DNA from: CALHAX01 sp038523655
Lineage (GTDB): Bacteria > Pseudomonadota > Alphaproteobacteria > Rhizobiales > CALHAX01
Assembly (NCBI GenBank): GCA_038523655.1
Contig: JBCBJG010000094.1
Coordinates: 1 to 10,769, forward strand
Reading direction: 5' to 3'
DNA: 10,769 nucleotides
Made by a program: the position numbers and the translations under genes. The notes beneath the pieces are model-generated. The model worked only from the letters and a program-made list of their open reading frames with translations, did not search any database and had not been told where the DNA came from. Positions 1-6,395 of this stretch are shown here, piece by piece; the stretch's first letter is position 1; the number at the start of each line of letters is the position of its first letter.

Positions 1-96
1 GGGGTGGCGTGTCCCACTGCGGGGTCTATCGGAAAGGATCGCGCGGGCCAACCAGATGGTGCATGCGTCAGGCCCGGCATGCCGCAAACGCAGACC

Positions 97-132
97 ACAA
101 AACAAGACGGGCCCCGGTTTCCCGGAGCCCGT
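97..132 (-). terminator. Intrinsic terminator of the outer-membrane protein gene
   Basis: Read on the minus strand, positions 132-107 form an 11-bp stem (ACGGGCTCCGG pairing with CCGGGGCCCGT, with one T-G wobble) closed by a GAAA tetraloop. The T-rich run CTTGTTTTGT follows directly at 106-97. The element lies 35 bases past the stop codon of the minus-strand barrel gene and is correctly oriented to end its transcript. The remaining bases 1-96 hold no gene I can support. Confidence 0.85.
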
Positions 133-167
133 AATGGTGTCGGATCAGCTGTCGCTCGCGGTGTTGA

Positions 168-1091
168 TCAGTACAGTTCGTAGCGAAGACCGAAGCGGAT
201 TTCCTGGTCGAGCTTGCTCTGGATGTCGATATCGTCACCTACGCCGCCGACGACCGTCACGATGTTCGCACCGGAGTAGGTCGCGCGGTAGTTGACGTCT
301 GCCAGCCAGCCATCACGAAGCTCGAAGCTTGCACCGGCGGTTGCCGAGATTGCCCAACCAATTGCGAGGTTGTCCTCGGCGCGATCCGCCGAAGCGCGGG
401 CGATGTCTGCCTGTTCGATGTCACAGTTCAGCAGCGGGCCGATGGCCGGACCGGCCGTCGCGGTACAGTTCGTGTAGTTCACGCTGCGCTGCGTTTCGAT
501 CTCGTAGATCGACATGCCGAGACCACCGCCGACATAAGGGCGGAAGCCGTTCCACTTGTCGAAGTCGTAGTACAGGTTCGCGAGGACCGTATGGTTCTGG
601 AATGAGATCGTTTCGCTGCCTTCGGTTTCAATCCGGAAGGTGATCACGTCCTGAACGATGATTTCCTGCGTCGGGTCCACCGGGCTGGCGACTCGCACGT
701 CACCCACACGCTGGAAGCTCTCGAAGAACGTGCCGCTGCGTTTGTAGACCGGCTCATCCTTGCGGAAGTCGCCAGTAATATCGAAGCGCCAGTTCGGAGC
801 GAGGTAGCGGCCGAAACCGAACGACCAGGACTCGACCCCTTCCGGATCGATCACGCCGGTAGCGCCCGTTTCGATATCAGTGTTGGTCATGAAGCCGTAA
901 CCGAAGTCGGCCCGCAGATACCAGGAGACGGTCTCCGGCATCGACACCGCTTCGGGGACGAGAATTGTCTCGATGGCTTCGTCGTGAATGCCGCCCTTCA
1001 GGCCGGCATGATACTCTTCAGTGGCTTGCGCCAGGCTCGTTGCGCCGAGCAGGAGTGCGGCCGCGGCGGTAAGCGTACTGCGACAGAACAT
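168..1091 (-). CDS. Outer-membrane beta-barrel protein (porin family / OMP_b-brl type)
   Basis: This encodes a 307-residue outer-membrane protein. Residues 1-23 are a typical Sec signal peptide: short basic start, Ala/Leu-rich core, and cleavage after AQA. The mature part has alternating hydrophobic/polar strands and phrases typical of small alphaproteobacterial barrels of the Omp25/OMP_b-brl kind, notably NLYYDF followed by RPYVGGGLG (about residues 172-192) and the C-terminal strand FGLRYELY with a terminal aromatic residue. C209 and C223 bracket a putative surface loop and could form a disulfide. The ATG is preceded by GAGGA at 8-nt spacing, a strong ribosome binding site that fixes the start. 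A strong terminator lies downstream and a CtrA-like site about 100 bp upstream, so it appears monocistronic and possibly cell-cycle controlled. The exact role (structural barrel, porin or adhesin) is not shown by the sequence. Confidence 0.85.
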   Translation of the reverse strand: MFCRSTLTAAAALLLGATSLAQATEEYHAGLKGGIHDEAIETILVPEAVSMPETVSWYLRADFGYGFMTNTDIETGATGVIDPEGVESWSFGFGRYLAPNWRFDITGDFRKDEPVYKRSGTFFESFQRVGDVRVASPVDPTQEIIVQDVITFRIETEGSETISFQNHTVLANLYYDFDKWNGFRPYVGGGLGMSIYEIETQRSVNYTNCTATAGPAIGPLLNCDIEQADIARASADRAEDNLAIGWAISATAGASFELRDGWLADVNYRATYSGANIVTVVGGVGDDIDIQSKLDQEIRFGLRYELY

Positions 1092-1188
1092 GTACTAGGT
1101 CCTCATGAACGCCCGGTCCGCGACGCTAAACAACAGGACCGAAACAACTGACTCACGTGTCTCTGTCGGTGACGCTAGGCGACAACGC

Positions 1189-1203
1189 TTAAGCGAGACT
1201 TAA
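1189..1203. promoter_or_regulatory. Putative CtrA-binding site (TTAA-N7-TTAA)
   Basis: Positions 1189-1192 and 1200-1203 are TTAA, separated by exactly seven bases (GCGAGAC). This matches the core of the CtrA recognition motif known from Caulobacter and other alphaproteobacteria, and the site reads equally on either strand. It lies about 100 bp upstream of the barrel gene start and 266 bp upstream of the chosen start of the plus-strand secreted-protein gene. It overlaps a 10-bp palindrome CGCTTAAGCG (1186-1195). A GACTC methylation site of the CcrM type (GANTC) lies at 1150-1154, between the box and the barrel gene. Seen: the sequence match. Inferred: CtrA control. Confidence 0.5.
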
Positions 1204-1234
1204 TGCGCGTACGGAATTGACACGCTGGCTGATG

Positions 1235-1339
1235 CGGCCCGCCTCGCGGCGGTCGAGACGCGTATTCGGACGCTTTCCCCGGCGCTTTCCGGCGGCGCTG
1301 ACGTCGGCCGCTGATCGACGGCCCGCCTCGCGGCCGTCG
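1235..1339. repeat. Duplicated GC-rich element with hairpin in the intergenic region
   Basis: A 21-bp sequence beginning CGGCCCGCCTCGCGGC occurs at 1235-1255 and again at 1319-1339 with a single mismatch. Each copy is preceded a few bases upstream by GCTGAT, so the duplicated unit is nearer 30 bp. In the second copy, 1316-1323 (CGACGGCC) and 1332-1339 (GGCCGTCG) form a perfect 8-bp stem around an 8-nt loop. There is no T-run, so it is not an intrinsic terminator. An open frame runs through this area, but its translation is a low-complexity Arg/Ala/Pro string. I therefore treat 1092-1468 as non-coding: it holds this repeat and the CtrA-like site and otherwise nothing recognisable. Confidence 0.5.
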
Positions 1340-1468
1340 CACCCCGGCGCAGCTGCCCTACCCGCCGCCAAGCTCGACAGCGCCCGGGCGTGCGCAACCG
1401 CGCGCAGGTGCATGGCCCGGCTTGACCGTTCCCTGCAGATTCGCTTCCCTGTGGTCGACGCGGGGGCG

Positions 1469-2620
1469 ATGCGGGGAACGAGCGTGCGGGAAGACGCGTG
1501 GATAGGGCAGCGCGCGGTGCGGGCATGTGCCGTGATCGTCACGGCAGCGCTGCTCGTACTCGTCGGGCACGGCGCTGCGCCGGCATCCGCTTACGCCGCC
1601 TTCACGACGCGGGTCGTCGACGGCTGGACGATCAAGTCCCGCAGCAACGCCGAGGGCCGCCTTTTGGCGTGCTCGATGCAGCGCGAATTCACCGCCAACA
1701 AAGGCGACGGACGGCTGCGCGTCAGCGTGATCGCCTGGCCAAACAGCGTCTTCGTGCTCATCCGTGGCACAGAGCAGTTTCTGCGCGGCGAAGGCATTGC
1801 GGCCTTCGAGGTCGTGAGCGACCGCGGTCCGCTGTTCGCTGGCAACGTCCGCTTCGCGAAGTCCGAGTTGATGTTTGCTCTTAGCGGTGAGGACGCCCGG
1901 GCGCGTGTCGCCGCCGGTTCCGGCTGGTCCGTGACGATGAACGGGCGGCGGATCGCCCGTTTCCCGATCGACGGCGCGGCCGCGGCAATGCAGGCCGTCG
2001 AGAGCTGCGGGAACCTTCCGGCGAGCCAGCTGCGCCCGAACGCCGCCGCCGAACCTGAGATCGCCGCGCTCCCCGGCGTTCCGACCCCCGAACTCCCCGG
2101 CCCGGCAACTCTCGGCGTCACGGCTCGGCCCGTCGGTGCGCCGCCCGCGCTGCCGAACCTCTCTAATGCAGATCAGCTTCGATCGATCGCCACGGCCTTT
2201 TCCCGCGAGATCGCGCGCCCACAGCTGCGCGTCACCGCGTACCAGGGCGGTGTGCTCCAGTGGCGCTATGCGGACGCGATTTCGAGCGGCGCCGCCATGA
2301 TCACCCAGCAGGCCGAGAGCGCCCGCTCGTACGCCGCGCGTCTGTCGATCAGAGCCGACGAGTGCGAGGAAAGCGTGCTGACGTTGCCGCTGGTCGAACG
2401 CACGCTCGATGACGGCGCACAGGCAAGTGTCGTCAGCATGTGCCGCAGCGCGATGGGCGTTACCGTCCGGCATGTACACGTTGCCACCCGCCAAGGCGCC
2501 GAAACCGTGGTCGTGAACTACGAGACCCAGCTTGGCCCCGACCGAGCGGACCTGCCCGCAAGCTCTGACCGCTATGCCGACGCATTCCTCGCCGCCCTGA
2601 CCAGCTTACGCGAAGGCTGA
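1469..2620 (+). CDS. Secreted two-domain protein of unknown function
   Basis: I do not recognise a named family. From the ATG at 1469 the protein is 383 residues. A signal peptide follows a rather long N-region (hydrophobic core about 19-33, likely cleavage after ASA at residue 41). A first domain (about 43-182) contains C68 and C180. A Pro/Ala-rich linker (about 184-232) leads to a second domain (about 235-383) with C299 and C325. Each domain can thus form its own disulfide, which fits a periplasmic protein. The frame stays open up to 1217, but the extra 84 residues are Arg/Pro/Ala-rich and would bury the signal peptide, so I reject that start. GTG codons at 1484 and 1517 are alternatives; the latter has AGGG upstream and would give a more usual short N-region. 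The start is uncertain; the coding assignment is fairly secure because of its coherent domain layout. Confidence 0.65.
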   Translation: MRGTSVREDAWIGQRAVRACAVIVTAALLVLVGHGAAPASAYAAFTTRVVDGWTIKSRSNAEGRLLACSMQREFTANKGDGRLRVSVIAWPNSVFVLIRGTEQFLRGEGIAAFEVVSDRGPLFAGNVRFAKSELMFALSGEDARARVAAGSGWSVTMNGRRIARFPIDGAAAAMQAVESCGNLPASQLRPNAAAEPEIAALPGVPTPELPGPATLGVTARPVGAPPALPNLSNADQLRSIATAFSREIARPQLRVTAYQGGVLQWRYADAISSGAAMITQQAESARSYAARLSIRADECEESVLTLPLVERTLDDGAQASVVSMCRSAMGVTVRHVHVATRQGAETVVVNYETQLGPDRADLPASSDRYADAFLAALTSLREG

Positions 2621-2784
2621 GCTGAGAGCCGCGACATTTGAGGCTTTATTCCCCCCGTCCCGTCGCTTTGTCATTTTGCCTCGCTGGCCTCGGCTCTCTG
2701 GCATCCGGGGCGCGACCAGCAAATCATCTGTTCACGTTTTGATCGGGATGGCGGGGCAAGACCATCCGTGTAGCCTCCCGGCCG

Positions 2785-3675
2785 ATGAGTGTTGCGCGTG
2801 AACGCACGGGTATCGAACGAGATCGCTGGCGACCGGCGGCTTATGTCGTCGCCTTCGTTGCGACGTCTCTGTTCTGCACGGCTCCAGGCGACCGGCTCGA
2901 AGCCGCGCCACCCGAACGCGCAAAGCCACCCCACTGCGCACCCGCCACGCTGATCAAGGGCAACGTCTCGCGCGGCAAGCGCCGATATTACCTCCCCTCC
3001 CACCGGTCGTATGCGCGGGTGAAAATCAACCGTCGCGGCGAGCGCTGGTTCTGTACCGAGAGCGAGGCTGTCGCAGCCGGCTTTCGCCCCGCAGCTGCAG
3101 CCAAATCCCGCTTGCGCCGCGCGGTTGCCGATGCGGCCGACTTCATTGTTCCGGACGACGCACCGTCGCGGGCGTGTTCGATCAAGGGCAATGTCTCTCG
3201 CGACGCCAAGCGCTACCACGTGCTCGGCACGCCGTACTACGCGGAGACAAAAGTAGAGCCGCGGCGCGGCGACCAATGGTTCTGCTCCGAAGGGGATGCC
3301 CGCGCGAAAGGTTTCGAGCGAGCCGGCCGATACGTGGCAGGCCGGCTGTCCCGGCTTGACCGCGCCGACTGCTCTCTCCCTGACGCACCCGAACGTCCGC
3401 CGGGCTGCACGATCAAAGGGAACATTAATTCACGCAAGGTCCGCATCTACCACGTGCGTGGATCACAGTACTACGCGGAGACAACGGTCACGCGCGCCCG
3501 CGGGGAACGGTGGTTCTGCACCGAGGCGGAGGCAGTTGCAGCCGGCTGGCGCGCACCGCGACGGGCGCGCGAGCCGCTCGCGTGCGAAGCGGGCGGCGCG
3601 GTAGAAGCCGTCGCGCCGGAAGGAACCGCTGCCGGGTTGAGCCCGTCACGCGCCGTACCTGCATCCACCAACTGA
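2785..3675 (+). CDS. Secreted protein with three tandem IKGN...WFC (sunset-type) domains
   Basis: This is a 296-residue protein. An N-terminal hydrophobic stretch (about 18-33) after a basic segment acts as signal peptide or anchor. The rest carries three copies of one ~50-residue unit at about 51-101, 131-180 and 208-256. The shared pattern is Cys, then IKGN(V/I), then a basic stretch, then a tyrosine-rich strand (YH..G..YYAET in copies 2 and 3), then G(E/D).WFC(T/S)E, then A..(G)(W/F). Each unit therefore has a leading Cys (C51, C131, C208) and one in WFC (C90, C167, C245), suggesting one disulfide per repeat. The same motif is known as a small C-terminal module in extracellular proteins, often next to thermonuclease-like domains, and is labelled sunset domain in some databases. 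No nuclease domain is present here. The function is unknown. No strong ribosome binding site precedes the ATG. It ends 10 bases from the convergent ruvA stop. Confidence 0.75.
   Translation: MSVARERTGIERDRWRPAAYVVAFVATSLFCTAPGDRLEAAPPERAKPPHCAPATLIKGNVSRGKRRYYLPSHRSYARVKINRRGERWFCTESEAVAAGFRPAAAAKSRLRRAVADAADFIVPDDAPSRACSIKGNVSRDAKRYHVLGTPYYAETKVEPRRGDQWFCSEGDARAKGFERAGRYVAGRLSRLDRADCSLPDAPERPPGCTIKGNINSRKVRIYHVRGSQYYAETTVTRARGERWFCTEAEAVAAGWRAPRRAREPLACEAGGAVEAVAPEGTAAGLSPSRAVPASTN
2935..3552 (+). repeat. Three in-frame copies of a ~150-bp coding repeat
   Basis: The units lie at about 2935-3087, 3175-3324 and 3406-3552 and encode the three sunset-type domains. Identity is still visible in the DNA: TACTACGCGGAGACAA occurs at 3235-3250 and 3469-3484 (copies 2 and 3), and the ATCAAGGGCAA start recurs at copies 1 and 2. 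Copy 1 is the most divergent in the tyrosine-rich part. This points to internal duplication followed by divergence. Confidence 0.75.
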
Positions 3676-3685
3676 ACCGACAGCC

Positions 3686-4333
3686 TCAAGCCTGCGCCAG
3701 CTCTCTGAGCCCTAGCCGGATAAGATCTTCGGTGGTCGCGTCGGTGGGTGCGTTTTTCATCGCCGCCGACACTGCGCTCGCTGCGTGCGCCTGCGGGTAG
3801 CCGAGGTTGACGAGCGCCGAGATGGCATCTGCGGCATGCGCGCCGCTCGGCACATCGATGACGCCGCGATCGTTGCCCGCACCGCCTGCGGGAGAGACGG
3901 TAGCGCCAGCCTCTCCGGTGGTACCGATGATCGCTGGCGCCTTGTTCTGCAGCTCGGTGACGATCCGCTGCGCGACCTTGGGCCCGACGCCCGGCGCGCG
4001 TGCCACCATCGCTTTGTCTTGCAACGCAATTGCGTTGGTCAGGTCGGCGGTCGTGAGAACGGAGAGTAATGCCAGGGCCGATTTCGCGCCGACGCCCTGC
4101 ACCGATTGCAGCAGCCTGAACCACCGTCGTTCCAGTTCGTTTGCGAACCCGAAGAGGCGGATTTCCTGCTCGCGCACGTGGGTCTCGATGGCCAGCGTGC
4201 AGGTTTCACCGATGGCGGGCAGACTTGCGAGCACCCGCGTCCCGCAGTGGACCTCGTACCCGACGCCGCCAACGTCGAGGATGACGAAATCGTCGCCGAG
4301 CGCATCGACGGTACCGCGGAGTTTTCCGATCAT
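3686..4333 (-). CDS. ruvA: Holliday junction branch migration protein RuvA
   Basis: RuvA binds four-way Holliday junctions as a tetramer and, with the RuvB motor, drives branch migration in recombinational repair. The 215-residue product starts MIGKLRG and shows all three family domains: an OB-fold domain I (about 1-63, with VGGVGYEV at 21-28), domain II with two helix-hairpin-helix motifs (VQGVGAK about 78-84 and APGVGPK about 113-119), a Gly/Ala-rich flexible linker, and a RuvB-binding domain III (about 162-215). In the acidic pin, E55 is kept, but the position of E. coli D56 is Gln, followed by Glu57. The ATG overlaps the ruvC stop codon as TGATG, so translation is probably coupled; an in-frame upstream ATG at 4435 lies inside ruvC and is rejected. 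ruvB does not follow: a convergent gene begins 10 bases after the stop. Confidence 0.95.
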   Translation of the reverse strand: MIGKLRGTVDALGDDFVILDVGGVGYEVHCGTRVLASLPAIGETCTLAIETHVREQEIRLFGFANELERRWFRLLQSVQGVGAKSALALLSVLTTADLTNAIALQDKAMVARAPGVGPKVAQRIVTELQNKAPAIIGTTGEAGATVSPAGGAGNDRGVIDVPSGAHAADAISALVNLGYPQAHAASAVSAAMKNAPTDATTEDLIRLGLRELAQA

Positions 4334-4887
4334 CAGGCGGCGACCGGCTTGGTCCGCCGCGGCGCACGTGCCGTCGATCTCACAGGCGCTGTGGCCGCGA
4401 CGAGCGCATGGGTCGTGCGGTGATGCGCATGGCAAATCGCGATTGCGAGGGCATCCGCTTCATCTTCGCTATCCGGCCGCGCGCGGGGCAGTAGATGCCC
4501 GAGCATCGCGCGGATCTGCGCTTTGTCGCCGTGGCCTGCGCCGATCACGGTCTTCTTCACAAGGTTCGGCGCATACTCACTGACAGGCACGCCCGATAGC
4601 GCCGGCACCAGCATCGCCACGCCGCGCGCTTGCCCAAGTTTCAGCGTCGCGCGTGCGTTCGTGTTGACGAAGGTCTCTTCGACGCCCGCCTCGGCCGGAG
4701 CATAAAACGCCATCACTTCCTGCAGCCCGTGATGGATTCCCGCGAGCCGCGTCGCGAGATCGGCGTCGGTGTCGGGTTTCACGAGCCCACAGGCAACGAA
4801 GCTCAACCGCGAGCCCGATGCCTCGATGATCCCCCACCCCGTCCGCCTAAGCCCCGGATCGATCCCGAGTATCCGCACCGTCCCCAT
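4333..4887 (-). CDS. ruvC: Crossover junction endodeoxyribonuclease RuvC
   Basis: RuvC is the Holliday junction resolvase, a Mg-dependent dimer that nicks two opposing strands. The 184-residue product begins MGTVRILGIDPG. The four catalytic acids can be placed by alignment with E. coli RuvC: D10 (IDPG), E70 (VEETF, before the NARATLKLGQARG segment), D142 and D145 (EDEADALAIA). The length is typical, with a short Arg/Pro/Ala-rich tail. The start is fixed by a strong GAGGGGG ribosome binding site just upstream and by family length; a longer open frame reaching 5148 adds 87 residues of unrelated sequence and is rejected. It is the first gene of ruvC-ruvA, sharing one base with ruvA. A LexA box 70-84 bases upstream of the start suggests SOS induction. 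Confidence 0.97.
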   Translation of the reverse strand: MGTVRILGIDPGLRRTGWGIIEASGSRLSFVACGLVKPDTDADLATRLAGIHHGLQEVMAFYAPAEAGVEETFVNTNARATLKLGQARGVAMLVPALSGVPVSEYAPNLVKKTVIGAGHGDKAQIRAMLGHLLPRARPDSEDEADALAIAICHAHHRTTHALVAATAPVRSTARAPRRTKPVAA

Positions 4888-4956
4888 CTGAGCCCCCTCG
4901 GATGTCGCGCTGACCCACAGTCTACCGAGGATCGCACTGATTCGCTTACCGAACGA

Positions 4957-4971
4957 GAACAACAGGAGAAC
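4957..4971 (-). promoter_or_regulatory. Putative LexA (SOS) box upstream of ruvC
   Basis: On the minus strand the sequence reads GTTCTCCTGTTGTTC, a perfect GTTC-N7-GTTC, the direct-repeat operator recognised by alphaproteobacterial LexA (unlike the CTGT-N8-ACAG palindrome of E. coli). It sits in the 151-bp gap before ruvC, 70 bases from its start codon. A third GTTC lies two bases further toward ruvC (4951-4954). A GATTC (GANTC) site lies at 4939-4943. The position and gene context (ruv genes are LexA targets in several alphaproteobacteria) support function. I could not identify convincing -35/-10 hexamers. Confidence 0.8.
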
Positions 4972-5038
4972 GGTTGATCGGAGGTTAACGCGCAAGCGGA
5001 GCCCGGCGCGCCCGTTGTGCAAGAAAGGACCGCCGTTG

Positions 5039-5521
5039 TCAGTCGTCAGCGTGCGCAGACGGTGACTGCGACGCCGGTGCTTGATGGTGCTCTGCGAGCC
5101 CCTTGGCAGGAGAAAAAAACATACTGTCAACAAGCCGGAACGTGCCAACGAGCAGCGTGATGACCACTGCGATCCAGCATGCGGCCGTGACGATCACGAA
5201 CGGCGTTTCCGTCCCAAGCCTGAGCTGAAACTGGTCGAAGTAGGAAAACATACGCACCGCCGTCGCCAGGCCGCCGATTGCAAGCAAGATCAAGACAGCC
5301 TTCTGCGCGCGGACATGCCCTGTGGCGCTCGGTGGCGCGTGAGCAAGCGTGCGTGCCAGCCAGTGGTCCTGCAAGGAAAGCGCGACGGCGATCAGGCTGC
5401 CGAGTGACGCGAACGCGACGACGCTCACCAGACCATCAGGGGTATCACCGCGCCCGAGGGTCAGGATCGGCGCGAACGTTGCGGCAGCGAGCAGGAGGTA
5501 ATTCAGTGCGAGCATACGCAT
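5039..5521 (-). CDS. Four-helix membrane protein of unknown function
   Basis: This is a 160-residue integral membrane protein with four predicted transmembrane helices at about 5-22, 29-50, 73-91 and 107-128, and a soluble, His/Pro/Ser-rich tail ending in acidic residues. I recognise no family or catalytic motif. The ATG has GAGGGAG about 9 bases upstream, formed partly from the end of the preceding gene; a second ATG two codons later is a weaker choice. The start lies only 13 bases after the stop of the solute-binding-like gene, so the two are almost certainly cotranscribed. It is the last gene of a three-gene cassette. There is no obvious intrinsic terminator in the 151 bp between it and ruvC, so readthrough into ruvC is possible. 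Confidence 0.75.
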   Translation of the reverse strand: MRMLALNYLLLAAATFAPILTLGRGDTPDGLVSVVAFASLGSLIAVALSLQDHWLARTLAHAPPSATGHVRAQKAVLILLAIGGLATAVRMFSYFDQFQLRLGTETPFVIVTAACWIAVVITLLVGTFRLVDSMFFSPAKGLAEHHQAPASQSPSAHADD

Positions 5522-5534
5522 CGTTTAGTCTCCC

Positions 5535-6395
5535 TCATGAAGGACAGCCTCGCGGTGGTTGGGAAATTCTCCCGATTGAACGCTGTTGGCGGTACGCACG
5601 GTTGATGCGCCTGAGGACCCCGTTTGCTTTGATTTTCTGAAGCCCACGGTTGAACGTCTCGCGCCGAGCAAAATCACGGAAAACGAGCTGATAGGGCGTT
5701 GGGCAGAAGATCGGCGCAAAGGCGATCGCGTTTGTGTCGAGCGCCGCCCCCTGCGCAATTCCCTCCCGCGTGTAGTGATCGAAAATCAGTTCATCCGCGA
5801 TCACCGCGTCGACAAACCGATCCGCGAACATGACGGAATGGGCGCGTTGGTCGGCCCGCTCGATGTAAAATCGCGCGCGTTCGCTCAACGGGCGCAATTG
5901 CGGCAGCACGACGGTCGAGCCGGCGAAGCTCACAAGTCGGAGTTGACCAAGCTGCTGCAGCGGGGATGCGCCGAGCCCGTTCGGAAACTCCGTGCGGCGG
6001 AAGAAAATTCCGTTCTGATACCGGACGTAAACATCGGAGCGTGCGCCGGCCAATTCGACGTCTCGCGGCACGGTGGATACGGCCGTAAATCGTTCGTCGT
6101 CCCGGTAAGCCTGCCAGTGCCGCGTGAACGGCATCACATGAAATTCGACGCGGACCTGCGGAGCCTGCGCCGCGAACGCCGCGCGAATAATCTCCGTCTC
6201 CCGTCCCCTGCCATCGATGGTGACTTGCGGCGGAAGCAGCGGAACCACGATTCGCACGAGATTGGCATCGCGCTCACGCGGCAGTCCGGAGGCCAGCCCG
6301 AAGAGAAACGCGAGCAAGCTCGTCACCGCCAACAGCACGTTGATGCTCCGCCGGACCCAGTGACGGTCAAGGAAAGGTTCAGGAAATCGGGGCAC
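5535..6395 (-). CDS. Membrane-anchored solute-binding-like protein (SBP_bac_3 type)
   Basis: The protein has 286 residues. A single hydrophobic helix (about 17-37) follows a basic N-terminus and serves as signal anchor or uncleaved signal peptide. The remainder (about 45-275) looks like a family-3 periplasmic solute-binding domain: an opening strand LVRIVVP, then GRETEIIRAAFAAQ, a central YQNGIFFRR segment, a LRLVSFAG hinge strand, a DRFVDAVIADELIF segment and a terminal FNRGLQKIKANGVLRRI helix typical of this fold. In the family such domains bind amino acids or similar small solutes, either for ABC uptake or as sensor domains. No ABC permease or ATPase for uptake is adjacent. The start is GTG at 6395, overlapping the preceding gene by 17 bases with a GGAACG element upstream. 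The family call is by pattern, moderately sure; the ligand is unknown. Confidence 0.7.
   Translation of the reverse strand: MPRFPEPFLDRHWVRRSINVLLAVTSLLAFLFGLASGLPRERDANLVRIVVPLLPPQVTIDGRGRETEIIRAAFAAQAPQVRVEFHVMPFTRHWQAYRDDERFTAVSTVPRDVELAGARSDVYVRYQNGIFFRRTEFPNGLGASPLQQLGQLRLVSFAGSTVVLPQLRPLSERARFYIERADQRAHSVMFADRFVDAVIADELIFDHYTREGIAQGAALDTNAIAFAPIFCPTPYQLVFRDFARRETFNRGLQKIKANGVLRRINRAYRQQRSIGRISQPPRGCPS

Noticed and set aside
1217..1468. N-terminal extension of the secreted-protein frame at 1469
   Set aside because: The extra 84 residues are Arg/Pro/Ala-rich low-complexity sequence, include the duplicated hairpin element and would place the signal peptide more than 100 residues in.
2624..2698. 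8-bp inverted repeat GAGAGCCG / CGGCTCTC after the secreted-protein gene
   Set aside because: The arms are 59 bases apart with no T-run, so it is not a convincing terminator or operator.
3807..4583. 258-codon plus-strand open frame opposite ruvA and ruvC
   Set aside because: It runs across two certain minus-strand genes and has a low-complexity Ser/Arg/Pro translation.
4888..5148. 87-residue extension of ruvC reaching into the neighbouring gene
   Set aside because: RuvC normally starts right at the VRILGIDPG strand, a strong GAGGGGG site precedes 4887, and the extension would cover the LexA box and overlap the upstream gene.
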